Assembly: GCA_026419785.1 (NCBI GenBank) | Contig: JAODTK010002010.1 | Span: 1 to 64,000 of the forward strand | Source: Sclerodactyla briareus | Lineage: Eukaryota > Echinodermata > Holothuroidea > Dendrochirotida > Sclerodactylidae | DNA: 64,000 nt | Direction of reading: 5' to 3' | Shown here: positions 12,471 through 24,150 of the stretch, in pieces | Layout of the letters: every line of letters starts with the position of its first letter | Numbering within the stretch: the stretch's first letter is position 1 | Notes under the pieces: generated by a model | Databases searched by the model: none | Told to the model about the DNA's origin: nothing | What the model saw: the letters and a program-made list of their open reading frames with translations, nothing else | Program-made: the position numbers and the translations under genes

Positions 12471-12499
12471 TATTTTTATTTTAAAAAAGGTGCTGACTA

Positions 12500-13823
12500 A
12501 AACATCTAAAAACTAATCTAACCATTCTATAATTATTGATGCTGTGCATCCATAGACAACCTAAATATAACAGTACAGAATTCCATCCATGCTTTCTGCT
12601 TCTGCAATCTTTTTCCAGTAATTGTAGACCTTCAGAACCATTTCTATTCCTCCTACCACTACCTAAACCAGTGATTTTATTATCCACTCACTGGCTTCTC
12701 ATTTACTACCAAAGAGCGCGTATTTATACTTTCAAATAATCCTACAGAGTTACCTCACAAAGGTTCCGTTCTTAACAATGGCCATGCCTGCAAAATGTTT
12801 TACAATTGCATCCCAATGTTGATATCGTTGCATGCCTGCCATACAACTGATTCGGAAATTGCCTTCGATAGAATAAATGGTTCTTATTAATTTTTGGTTG
12901 TACAAATTTACATCTGTCTCTATCATAATTATAGGCCACTTCCATAGGGGATACTCAAATACATGAGTATACCCTTCATTAGATGCTTTTTTTGCTGTGG
13001 TGTGTTCAATTAATTTCCAAGTTGTATCTCCTTTTGTTTTAATGTAATTGTTCTGTGTCTTCAATACTCTGGGACTGTCATAAAGTACAGCCATTTTGTT
13101 TTGATACTGTTTTTCTACTCATTCTAGCTAGCTCTGTCACCTTAGTAGCATTTCGTATTCTAACTGATTCCACTTATTTTAAAACTAGCACCTGGGTCTG
13201 TGCTTTTAATCACACTCCATATCATTAATGTTATTCCTTCATAACTCCAGACGGTATTGAGGCCCAGCCTTATAATCGGCATATGAATTTGTCCACATCT
13301 CAATTCAGAGGAATGTTACTCGTTATCCCCTAGGCAATCAGGCAATAGCCTTTATCTTTCCAGCGTTGCATTGGCATACATCAGTACTATCATTCACAAT
13401 GCCTCGATGCGGCCAATTATTACTGAGTTTGGTGCTATGGCTACCTAACGGCTTAGCAATTGATACACATCTTGCACAATCATCTTAGGAATAAATTTCA
13501 TTGCTTCTTATTTTAACACTTCTTTTTACAATTGCTCTAACTACAAGATTGTGGACAAATCGTTCTGTGCTTTCATCACATCCTCATATCAGAATATTAA
13601 GTCGATGTTAAAAAGTCTAGTCTGGTTGTTCCTGGTCCTATGACATCATCTACACAACACACCTAACTTTGGAAATCTAACCGGTAACATTTGGTTTTGA
13701 TCTATTGTGCTTGGGGTGATTTCGTGATCACAAACGATTGTCCTAATACCTTTCACGAATTCACTACCCAATGCATTACGTATTCCCGTAAGCGATCCAT
13801 TTGCGACCTAGTGCGTTTGTCAT
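12500..13823 (-). pseudogene. Polinton major capsid protein (double jelly-roll type), frame-broken
   Basis: The start codon is at 13821-13823 (MTNALG in copy 2). The best preserved parts are 12750-13094, a 114-residue open segment with GDTTW near its start and GMQRYQHWD near its end, and 12520-12687, with the GSGRR..NGSEGLQL stretch. I recognise these as hallmarks of the capsid proteins found in animal Polintons, which form the icosahedral shell. The intervening frame is broken by 1-nt indels. It lies head-to-head with the plus-strand gene at 13864, with only about 40 AT-rich bases between. Confidence 0.7.
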
Positions 13824-13863
13824 TTTAATTTAAAAATACAATATTATCTTTTTCCAAATAAAA
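13824..13863. promoter_or_regulatory. Divergent intergenic region (candidate bidirectional promoter)
   Basis: An AT-rich gap of 40 bases separates the capsid start (minus) from the plus-strand start. The equivalent gap in copy 1 (4645-4676) has similar size and sequence. Both gene blocks must be transcribed from here or from overlapping upstream sequence. No specific factor site recognised. Confidence 0.4.
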
Positions 13864-14490
13864 ATGGATGACTTTTGCATTGGATGATTATGTAGTCGAA
13901 AGAAAAATCCCGCTCTGGACATGCTGATGAGCGACAAACAAAATTATCCTGATATGATTCATTTGATGATCAAACTAATAAACTGAAGGAGGGGTTTTAG
14001 ATGAAGAATAGGTCGGACATGATGCTGATGAACTCAACCACCGTTAGTGAACCTGTAAGTGAGCTTTTTGATCTACAACTAAAACCAGTTGAAGGAGGGC
14101 TCTTTTTAAAAAGTCGATGACGAAATGGTCTGAGTCCAGAAGAACATTAAAAAGCAAAGATTCTATGCTAAGATCGCATAAGATTATAATGGATTAACCC
14201 CATGTGTAACAATTAGGATTTTGAACTTTGAGGGCGTGAATCTTTTAGTAACATAACAGTAAAGATTACCTCACAGTAAAAAGATAAAAGCAGTTTATAG
14301 TATTAATTACTATATGGAAGAATTTGTATGTAAATACTATACGGAATAAAATGGGGGTTGTTGACTACTCACATCCACCAAAAGTTAACACCAACTCAAA
14401 GAAACGTTACTGAAAATATAAAAAATCTGCCTCTAAATACTGAGAATATTGACACAAATGAAAGAACTTCCATAAGTTGCTAATATATTG
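13864..14490 (+). pseudogene. Plus-strand Polinton genes (copy 2, broken)
   Basis: ATG at 13864-13866 opens a short acidic segment (MDDFALDDYVVERKIPLW). A second segment, homologous to the KDVYAKMLEEYRL stretch of copy 1, lies at about 14150-14200. The frame is lost repeatedly. No family recognised. Confidence 0.4.
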
Positions 14491-14499
14491 ATCATCAAA

Positions 14500-15010
14500 C
14501 AAGGTGAGATACAAGCGCGAGTTTCGATAAGGTGAATAGCTAGCACAAGGATAATGACAGTTGAACCACAACAAAAAAAAAACTAGTAATGGAGAACTAC
14601 TACTATCGTTCGATGAAGCTTTACAAAAATCTCGTGGTGAGCTTGTCCAATAACTTGGCACAACTGAAAGAATCTAGACGATGTTATATTATCGAACAAA
14701 TACTCTAGCCAACACAGAGGAGAGGAAATTAAGAAGCTGAAAAAGTACTCAAAGCAAGAATCAAAGACTTGGAAATAGAAGAAAGTGGTGATTGGAAGCT
14801 GCAATATGAAATGATAGAGCATGGCGTGGGCAGATTAACAGAACAAAAGAAACCATCAATCAAATCTTAAATGAAGATCCACACTGTCGGAAACAGTCAA
14901 ATTTTTACATTTAGAAACAGGTGTAACCGTGGTTAGTGATATTAAACGCTATAGCATTAGCTATTCGCACTATTGTTTACAACGCATCCTATGCAGGTGT
15001 ATAAAGTGTT
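14500..15010 (+). pseudogene. Coiled-coil protein gene of Polinton, broken
   Basis: Plus-strand frames, taken piecewise, give charged helical segments: SFDEALQKSRGELVQ near 14605, KARIKDLEIEESGDWKLQYE near 14755-14815, and TVKFLHLETGVTVVS near 14895-14935. This is followed by a more hydrophobic part. The composition suggests a coiled coil followed by a possible membrane segment. I cannot name it. Confidence 0.4.
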
Positions 15011-18000
15011 GTTGCCACCTCAAAACCAGTCCAACCCCGAGTGTGGTATTAAACACAATTAAAGATATTCTAAAAGCATTTGCAAATGTCTATGGGAATT
15101 AGGATTCTACTGGTTGGATGCACTGCCAGGCACATCGAGGGTGTTTTTAATCTTAGCTTATAAATGCATTGACGATCTGTGCTGTTGGATGCTGGTCAGA
15201 ACTGTTGGGCATTTGTTCTGTGTTTGAGCTTTGGTAGTTATTTACTTAAATAAACTCTGAAGTAGATTATTTAAGTACATCATAAAGCATATATGAAATA
15301 CTTGGAATCCCAGTAACCAACGAATATGGAAAGTTTGTCATTCATCATGTTCACTGGCAGATTCGTATATTTGTGATCTGGTGTTGCTCTGTAGTTGTTG
15401 AAAATTCAACTGTTTAGTTGTATCAGCAATTAGTTGGGTTGCAAAGGTTCATCGTTAGTCATATCATCAACTCACTTACAGGTTTCAATAACACCCGCAG
15501 TATTAAAATATTCATTCGTACCTGAGTGCATGTTGTTGTTTTCTTGGTGCTATTTGAATTTCATTATTATAACCTATATGTGTACCAATCCTCAGTTTAG
15601 ATCTGTAGCATCATGTAACGTTTTGGCCGACTACAAGTCTTCTTTGCTACGAGCATATTGTCAGTGAGCTTTGATAGCGTTTTAAACTACTTTGTAAATC
15701 TACTGGAGGATTAATACAATCCTCTAAAATAGACAAAACTGTCGTTTAGCAATCTAGAGATTTGCCAGTGTCAAAAACTTGTTTTTGTTGAGTTTGTGCC
15801 CCTCAAAAGAAAATAACAAACAGTTCGTCATGCTATCATTTGAGTGTCTCGTGCCAATCTGTTAGACCCTCTGATTGTGGATGACAAACCCTCTCCAAGC
15901 GTCTTCTACTGGGCCTTGAGATAGGTGAGAAACTGTGTATCTAGCTGTTCGAGGTTGATTTTTACCAAAAGCCATTCCAGTTGCATCTGTGTACCCTTCA
16001 TAGTGTAATTAAAGTGGTAAACACTAGTAGTCATAATTACCGGTCTAATACATTGAATTCCCAGCATAAGCAGTGCTAAACAATTACTATGGGTATTGAC
16101 GTGTTGCTTTCAATTTGGATTTCTGTGAAAACTGAAACCGATACATATTTCTCCAATGCTGACATTCCTATATATGTCCAATGCATTATAATGATTTTGA
16201 AATGTTTTGGGCAACTCATTTCTTTTAGCACTCGACAAAGATACTAGACATGAAACCTATAACAGCTTTTAATTCTACTGTCCTGGATGTTGGGGGTGGT
16301 CATAGCTGACACCACATCCTGAGGTGTGCTATACCAAATTACAAAGTTGAGATGATTTGTTGCCACACTTGCACTCGGGTTTGAGTTCAATCGTTATAGA
16401 CCTCATCAATTGGACGTGTGGAAACCTAATTTTCAAATAAATCTGGTTGATCGATGCAAATGTGTCAGTCTTTGACTATGTATATTTGACTTGTAAGTCT
16501 GTTTTTTGCTCAAAGGCCTCTTTATTGTCTGGTGGTGCATATATATCTAGCTAACTTTGTATCTTTTTGATAATTGCTTTGAAATGCTGGTGGTAACAAA
16601 CTGTATTTTATTTTAAAAACATCATTATTTAAATAATGAATCATACTTATGAATTAAAACATTTAAAAGTCGTTTGACTTGGGAAACACTAATTAGACAA
16701 TAAGGCAGGAAATTTCAAAATGACTTTGAACATCAGCTATATTTTTGGATAGTTATTACAATATTTCTAAAGGTGAAAAATTATGTTATATGAATTGGTA
16801 TGATTTAGTGAATTTCCATTGCCCCGCTGGCCTTTAATGTGATCGACTGGTGCACTTGATCCATTGAATTACTTGGGTGGGCGATTAGGTCAATATATAC
16901 AATTGGAAATTTGAACTTAATTTCCAGAAAATATGCCCTATTAACAATTTTCTGAGGATATTGCAAGACTTTTTCACTTAATACAGGTTTGTTGTTTTTG
17001 AATGGTGATACATTGGAAAAGGTGGAAATGCAACCAGTCAAGCTCTTTTATTTAACTGTGTATCAAATTTCTCTGTTCTTTCTTCCACCATATGTATTTA
17101 AGGAAACCATCTAAAATGTTGGGGGGGGGGTGTCATCCATTGGGTTATGACCCATACAACGGAAGTACATACATACAGAATGGAGCACTAAATTGAAAGG
17201 CGATCGCCCAGTGTCTCGCCTGGTTGCACGATCAGTGATTTCTTGTTTTAGTCCACCATGCAACATACAACTGGCTTCCATATGTTGCTTTAATATCCCC
17301 ATACCCTCTTAATATTTCAACATTCCATCCCAAACAAATTTTGGCCATCATTGACAACACCCTACTGTTACCCTCCCATTATAAACCAATTACTTACTGA
17401 GTTAATAGTTCCCCTTTCAATTACTGTATTGTCAAACAATGTAAATTGAACCCGAAATCTATCAAGTTTATCTATATATCCTCAAAGAGTATGCCCTTTC
17501 TACATCTACTACTTCCATCAACTCCTAGGGAGTTCACCGTTCACACCCCCCCCTCTACCGCCCTGTCCTAGAAGTGAATAAGCCATCTAATTAGGATTCA
17601 TGCAGGCCCTACTGGCTGAAGCAATGAACTATATAAGTGATACCAGGGAGTTACCCTCCGCTCCCCCCCATCTCAACACAGCCAGAGCTACTGCAGTGAC
17701 CACTGACACCATTCTTCTTTGATATGTGCCTGGGAGTAAGTAACAAAGGACTGAGTGTTTACTTTATATGGTCAGTGTAGGGGCCCCAGAAGAGTTATGA
17801 CAGGCTGATGTGGAACCTCAAGTACACAGGCATGTGTTTTTGACAATGAATGCAATCTCTTTCAGTCACAGATGGGAATACTGTTAGGATGAATGAAATA
17901 ACATGCCCGAGGGGTGAAAATGAGTAACCCATTTTTGTTATTGATAGCATGCTATAATAATAGCAATTTTCAGCATCATGCTGTCAGCTAGGGTGCCCCA

Positions 18001-18080
18001 AGACTAGACCATTCTTAATAAACCATTCTTAAGAAGGTCGCGTACAGTCTCTGGAGCTGTTGCGTTATGTTACTATTTGA
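15011..18080. other. Polinton interior with no recognisable gene
   Basis: About 3 kb with only short ORFs on both strands (for example 15434-15667 plus and 16805-17041 minus). I searched for integrase, ATPase P-loop and protease motifs by eye and saw none. The text looks less indel-ridden than its surroundings, so absence of long frames argues for non-coding or old decayed sequence. Confidence 0.4.
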
Positions 18081-20850
18081 CAGTTTTATGCGCATACGTG
18101 ACCTTGAATGCCCTTTGATGACATAAACGGTTTTCATGAAAAATGTTACCTTAAATCATATGCAGCATGTCCCGAAACTTCAGTTATATAACACACAGTC
18201 ACGTACAAATGAATTGCAGAAAATGTTAATCTTTGGCAGTTTCTTGACCCCGAATGAAACTTTGATGACAGACGTTTTTTATGAAAAATGCCTTGCCTCA
18301 ATTTGATGCACCAAGCCCAAAGCAGTATGTCATCAGGTACCCACACCCTATGCTATCGCCCAAATAGGTATTAAAATCAACCTTTACCCCCTTGTAACTT
18401 GTAAACCAGGTGTCAGATTGACGCGGGAGTTGGTTTCGTCTATGTAGAGATCTGAACTATCACATATCCAAAAATCGACAGTTTTATTTCTTTGGCCTGT
18501 AACTCCTAAAATAAGCACATTTTTCTAAAACTTGACACTTGAGCTTTTGACCTTGTCTATAGATGTTTTTGATTACTGAACCAAAAATTCCCATGACAAA
18601 TCCTCTACGAGCACCCTAGCCTGCATTCATTCCAATTGTTACCCGCCATTTAACAAATTCGAAAATTGTGTAATTTAAATGCAATTAACTTCACATTAAA
18701 TGACCTTAATGAACTTTACTCCACTGTTGTAAACATTTATCAGGATCAAAGGTGTAACCATCTCCACCAAGTTTTCTGCGATTCACAATGAACACGCCTA
18801 TTTTATGGGAAAAAGCTATTAATTAAACTTTGACCTCCTGTCACTCCAAATATGCGTCCGAATCGAAGCTTGGCGTTGGGTTCCTCCATTAAGGCACACA
18901 AGGTCCTATCACATATCCAAAAATAACCTTTTTTTTTTGGCCCTAACTCCTTAAATAAGCACATTATCTCAAGACTCAACCTTGTAAAACCACAATGACC
19001 ACCACAGAGGTCACATTGAGGTCAGAAGTCACCCCACATGCAGTCAACAATTTAAATCACAATGGTGACCTTCCAGCCTTCACAGATATTCAATTTCGAT
19101 TATGCCCAGAAAACAGTTTTTGAACCCCTAAGTGACCTGAATGACCTTTAATGACTTGGCAGTTTTTCTGAAAATTGTAACTCCCATGTGATACATCCAC
19201 TCCTCGATGCATTTTGCATTCTGAACACGCTCAATGCTATTGCCAAAAATACTATAATCATTTTTACCCCTACGTGACCTTGATGACCTTCAATGAATGA
19301 CGTTTTTAAATTGTTCTCTCCATGTGATGCATTCCATCCTAGAAGCATATTTGCATTCCAATGAACACGCGCCTAATGTTATTGCCCAAAAAGCTATAAA
19401 ATTAAATTTTGAGGACCCCTTGATATTACCAAAGTATGCGTCGTCGAAGCGGGAGTTGGGTTTCCTCCATAAAGCCCCAAAGGTCCATCACATATCCAAA
19501 AATAACCAGTTTCTTCTATTTTTTTTTGCCCGTAACTCCTTAAATAAGCCCAATTTCTCAAGACTCAACCTCAAACCACATGACCACCCGACGAGGTCAC
19601 ATTGAAGGTCAGAGGTCACACACATTGCAGGTCAACAATTATATACAGTGAACCTGCCATCCTTTCACAAATTCAATTCTCCGATTAATGGCAAGAAAAC
19701 AGTTTCTGACCCGTAAGTGACCTTTAATGACCTTTATGACATGGCAGTTGGCAGTTTTTTATGAAAATTGTAAACTCTCCATGTGATACATCCACTCCTG
19801 GCGCATTTTGCATTCTGGATGACATGCCCATTGCTATTGCCAAAATACTAAATTCAGTTTGGACTCCCTAAGTGACCTTTTGATGAGACCTTCAATGACA
19901 GCGCGGTTTTTATAAAAATTGTGACTTCTCTCCATGTGATGCATCCGCTCCCAGAAGGCATATTCATTCCAATGAACAAGCCTAATGTTATTGCGACAAA
20001 GCTATTAAATTAACTTGACCCCTTGTAACACCAAAGTATGCGTCCGTCGGAGCGGGGGTTGTCCCTCCATAAAGCACACATATTCTATCACAATATCCAA
20101 AATACCAGTTTCTATTTTTTGTGCCGGTACCGGTCCCAAATACGCCACATTTATTGATGACTCAACCTTTAACCCACATGCCCACCCGACAGAGGTCAAT
20201 TGATGTCATAAGGTCACACACATGCATGGTCAACAATATATACCACAATGGTGACCCATCCTTCAACCGACCTTCAATCTTCGATTACTGCCATAAAACC
20301 TTTTTTTGCCCTAAGTGACCTTGAATGACAGATTATAACATTGGAATGACCTCTGGGCCCTCTCCCCTACTGTACAATTCATTGGGACTAGATATAAACC
20401 ATCTCCACCAATTCGCAAAATCCGCCAACAAACTTCAAAAATAAATCCAGAAATTATGCATTATACACTTAATTAAGCATTTAATGCAGTGAATCTGATC
20501 CAATTCGGTACTCTTCAAGTGGTTATATACCCTGACGGCATCATCACTGCATCTACCGATCAAGAATTCTGTACACAAGCGTCCGGACAATTTTTTTCAT
20601 TAAATATCAATTTATCGCAAATGAAAAATGGCTTTGGAGAAAGTGGATGCACACAGCAACTCTTACCGCGCACCTCCCCAAAGAGGTCCCAGCATGACGG
20701 CTTCCACGGTTCATAGATATCTAACCGCACATACGGACAGACAGACAGACAGACAGACGCGACAACAGACAGACACAACCCACAAACAAAGTAACCACTA
20801 TGCCTCGCCTTGAACAAAGTTCAGGCAGAGACAAAAACCGTTGGAAAATG
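18080..20850. repeat. Tandem repeat array (about 595-bp unit) inside the Polinton
   Basis: Units recur at roughly 18840, 19430 and 20035, with a diverged one near 18400. Each contains GTATGCGTCCGTCG-like, CACATATCCAAAAATAACC, CACAGAGGTCACATTGA-like and AAGTGACCTTGAATGACC blocks in the same order. The last unit ends in a tail with CCTGACGGCATCA and a GACA microsatellite (20737-20760). The style is that of host dispersed repeats, not viral genes. Confidence 0.8.
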
Positions 20851-20869
20851 GAATAATAATGAGATGACA

Positions 20870-21925
20870 ATTCAGCATCAAAGAGGCAGCTGATATATTC
20901 TAATACAGGGCTGCCAACTGATATTACTTTAGAAATAAACTAATGTTAAATAGATGAGTATATTTAGAAGTTCCAATACAATTAAACCTGCACTATGTGA
21001 TTCAAATATCGATGAAGGGTATGGATAGTATGATTAGTGAATATGGAAAATCTACAATGGGAAAATTGTACCAAAAGATGTAACACCAATTCTTGTTTAA
21101 TGGACTATCATGGGCTAACTATTATGTGGAATTGATTTTCATCAACAGCCTTTGGTTATGTTGAATAGTGTCAAATGTTTATGAATGTTTTGGTACTGGA
21201 GAAACAAAACAATAGGAGCAATGGGATTACTACACGCATTGATTTTACAATCATACCCCTTACTATTTCTCTGAAATGTAATAGCGCTAATGAATGGTTC
21301 AGGAGTACTACAGTTTTGTTCATAGTGTGTGGTCTGTGTTTTGGTAGCACCAATGAGGGTATGAATGTTTTATTGCAATCTTTAGAGGGACAATCTGGTA
21401 ATGTATACAAATTACATAGTACTATTTAAAAAATAAACGATACTTGATCAATGACGGACTTTAACCGAAGTTACCGCAGAATGAGGGGTACTTTCAGAAC
21501 TAACAAAAATTGATGATATTAACAAAGAAATATAAGCTGAAAGAGATAAGAGTTTCCCTGTAAAAAAGTATCATAAATTATAATACTAATACCATAACTA
21601 CACTAGAACCATTTCAAGGTGGGTGGAGTTGTTGCGGGCGCTGCAGGTATTGCAGCTATTGTGGAGTTATTACTTCACCTGTTGGATTTGCTCTAACGGT
21701 GTTGCATTGCTTGTGGTGTTTATTGTGTTGCGACAATGTTTTCAATAAAAAACTTACAACTAAAACTAAAAACATAATGAAATTATATGTTGGTCCAAAC
21801 AGAATACTATTTTGTGAATATATTTCACAAGCTCTGGATGATGGTCTATCAGTCAAGAAGATGTCTCTTATTACCAAAGAATGCCAGTTCAATGAAATGA
21901 AAAGAAAGTATTAGAGGAAGCAAAA
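20870..21925 (+). pseudogene. Plus-strand Polinton gene, first duplicate
   Basis: Near-identical to 22700-23765. The 3' half, about 21480-21915, encodes a charged helix (ELTKIDDINKE near 21505), a Gly/Ala-rich hydrophobic segment (VVAGAAGIAAIV near 21630), and a C-terminal helix (ISQALDD near 21825; FNEMKRK near 21890). This small protein architecture is common in animal Polintons, function unknown. The gene is cut at about 21925 and runs directly into repeat sequence. Confidence 0.5.
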
Positions 21926-21927
21926 TA

Positions 21928-22700
21928 CTCAACCTTTAACCACATGGACCCCACCCGCAGGGTCAATGTGAGGTCAATGGTCACACACATGCAGGTCAAC
22001 AATTATACAACAATGGTGGACCTTACAGCCTTCACAGACATTCATTTCTTTTTTCGATTAACGGCAAGAAACCCATTACATTTTGAACCCCTAAGTGACC
22101 TTGAAATGACGATAAGTAACATTAATGACCTCTGGGGCCATAGTCCCTACTGTTAAAATTTTTGGGACTATAGATAAACCATCTCCCCCCACCAGGTTTC
22201 GTCAAAATCCAACAAAACTAAAAAATATCGCAGAAATTATGCAAATTAGCTACTTAATTAGCATATACAATGCCAGGAATCTGATCATTCGTGTACTCCT
22301 CATAGTTGTTATATACCCTGACGGCATCACCACTGCATCTAAACCGATCAAGAGATATCTTGTACACAAGCTTTAAGCTTCCGGTTTCCGGACCATTTTC
22401 AAAATTAAATATGCAAATTTATATGCAATGAGAATGTCCTTTTGGGACGAAAAGGGAATCACATCGGCAACTCTTCAAAGCGCACCTCCACAAGAAGGTC
22501 TCCAGCATGATGGCTTCCACGGTGTTCAGGCAGATATCTAACCGCACATACGGACAGACAAAGACAGACAGAACAGACAGACAGAACCGACAGACAACAC
22601 ACCACAACAAAGTGACCACTATGTCCTCCCTTGCACAAATTCAGGCGAGAACAAAAAACGTTGGAAAATGGAATAATAATTATGAGATGAAAGTCAAGCA
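21928..22700. repeat. Additional repeat unit with GACA tail
   Basis: It repeats the 20160-20850 sequence, from CAACCTTTAACCACATG through the CCTGACGGCATCACCACTGC block to an interrupted GACAGACA tract at 22551-22600. It separates the two copies of the plus-strand gene and forms part of a 1.77-kb tandem duplication. Confidence 0.75.
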
Positions 22701-23910
22701 TCATAGATGCAGATGGTAATGAGATTAATAATAAAGGGCTGCCACTGATATTACTTTAGAAATAAACTAATGTTAAATAGATGAGTATATTTGGAAGTTT
22801 TCTATAACATTAGCAAACCCTCAATATATGATATCCCAAAATATCGATGAGGGTTGAATAGTATGATTAGTGAATGTGGAAAACTGTCAATGGGAAAATT
22901 GTACCAAAGGATGTAACACAATTCTTGTTAATGACTATCATGGGAGAACTATTATGTGGGATGAATTTCATCAACCACAGCCTATGGTTAATGTTGAATA
23001 GTGGGATCAATAATGTTATGATGTTTGGTATAGTAGAAAAAACAATATAACCAATGGGATACTACACGAATTGATTTTACAAATAGTACACACCTTACAT
23101 TTCTTTCTCTGAAAATGGTATAGAGCCGAATGAATGGTTCAGGAATACTACAGTTATGTTCATAGTGTGTGGTCTGTGTTTTGGTAGCACCAATGAATGG
23201 TATGAATGTTTTTGCCAATCTTTTTAGGTTACATCTGGTATGTATTACAAATTTAACATACGACTATTTAATTAAAAAATAAAACGAATACTCTCAATGA
23301 CGGACAATTATCCTAAGTTACCGCATAATGAGGGTCTTTCAGACTACAAAAACATGATGATATTAAAAAAAGAAATAGAGCTGAAAGAGATAAGAGTTTC
23401 CCTGTCTAAAAAGTAAATAAATTAATTTAATACTATAACTACACCAGAAACGCATTTCAGAGGTTGGTGGAGTTGTTGCGGGGCGCCGCAGGTATGCAGC
23501 TATTGGTTGAGTTATTACTTCACCTGTTGGATTTGCTCTGAAATTGTTGCGATGTTGTGGTTTATGGTGTGGGCGACAAATGTTTTCAATAAAAAACTTA
23601 AAACTAAAACTAAAAAAAAAATAAGAAATTATAATTTGAGTCAAAATGAATACTATTTGTGAATATATTTCACAAGCTATGGATGTACGGTGCTTATCAG
23701 TCAAGAAGAATTTCAACTTATTACAAAGAGAACTGGCCAAGGTCAATGAAATGAAAAGAAAGAATTAGAGGAAAGCAAAAACCTGATCTGTACAGATACT
23801 GATAAACTCATACAGCAGCTCTAGATAAACAAAAATTAATTAAAAATTTATGGAATTCAGCGTCAGGTGTAAAAATAGCTGATAGATGTCCAAGAATGAC
23901 AGACCCCCTC
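22700..23910 (+). pseudogene. Plus-strand Polinton gene, second duplicate
   Basis: This is the second copy of 20870-21925 and retains more 3' sequence. After the Gly/Ala-rich segment (near 23480) comes the helical tail (SVKKNF/EEFQLIT-like near 23700), followed by LIQQ and LIKNLWNSASGVKIAD near 23810-23885, just before the right terminal repeat. The frame is broken by small indels. An upstream segment (22860-23260) contains FIVCGLCFGSTNE-type sequence, shared with copy one and not recognised. Confidence 0.5.
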
Positions 23911-23914
23911 CTTA

Positions 23915-24144
23915 TAATCCCGATTCAATAATCTTTAGTCAACTGTGGAACAACCAGAGGACCCCTCTCCGTTGGGATTACTAAGAGGTAATACTACGAG
24001 GTGGTTTCAACGCGTGTTATGGATTTAGGCCTGGGTGATCATAAGTGTATATTAAGAGAGACCTTGGACGATTATAAGTAATATTTAGAGAGACCTTGGA
24101 CGATGTTGGGTGAGTGGTCCCGGATCCCCATTTTACATACTACT
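23915..24144 (-). repeat. Polinton right terminal inverted repeat
   Basis: Reverse complement of 6259-6545, ending CATTTTACATACTACT-like at 24129-24144. It contains two of the 34-bp sub-repeats (AGAGAGACCTTGGACGAT). On the plus strand it also mirrors the coding tail of the polymerase gene, because the left repeat overlaps that gene's end. Confidence 0.85.
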
Positions 24145-24150
24145 GCCTGA
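24145..24150. other. Right target-site duplication (GCCTGA)
   Basis: Direct repeat of 6253-6258, immediately outside the right terminal repeat. Confidence 0.8.

Larger units (their letters stand above)
6259..24144. mobile_element. Polinton/Maverick (adintovirus-like) element
   Basis: This 17.9-kb element is bounded by inverted repeats starting (A)GTAGTATGTAAAATG and flanked by the 6-bp repeat GCCTGA. It encodes a protein-primed family B DNA polymerase (minus), a capsid protein of the Polinton type (minus) and several plus-strand genes, one with the conserved small helical protein typical of animal Polintons. Length, ends and target duplication all fit the class. Coding regions are frame-broken. 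No retroviral-type integrase, FtsK/HerA-type packaging ATPase or adenain-like protease was found, although they are usual in the class. Host-like tandem repeats occupy 18080-22700, perhaps where some of these genes once were. Confidence 0.9.

Noticed and set aside
16805-17041. 78-codon minus ORF as a possible integrase piece
   Set aside because: No zinc-binding or DDE residues in the right context and no neighbouring frame continues it.
21020-21080. P-loop-like EYGKSTMGK segment
   Set aside because: It lacks the GxxxxGK[ST] glycine pattern, and the second copy (near 22870) changes it, so it is not evidence for an ATPase.
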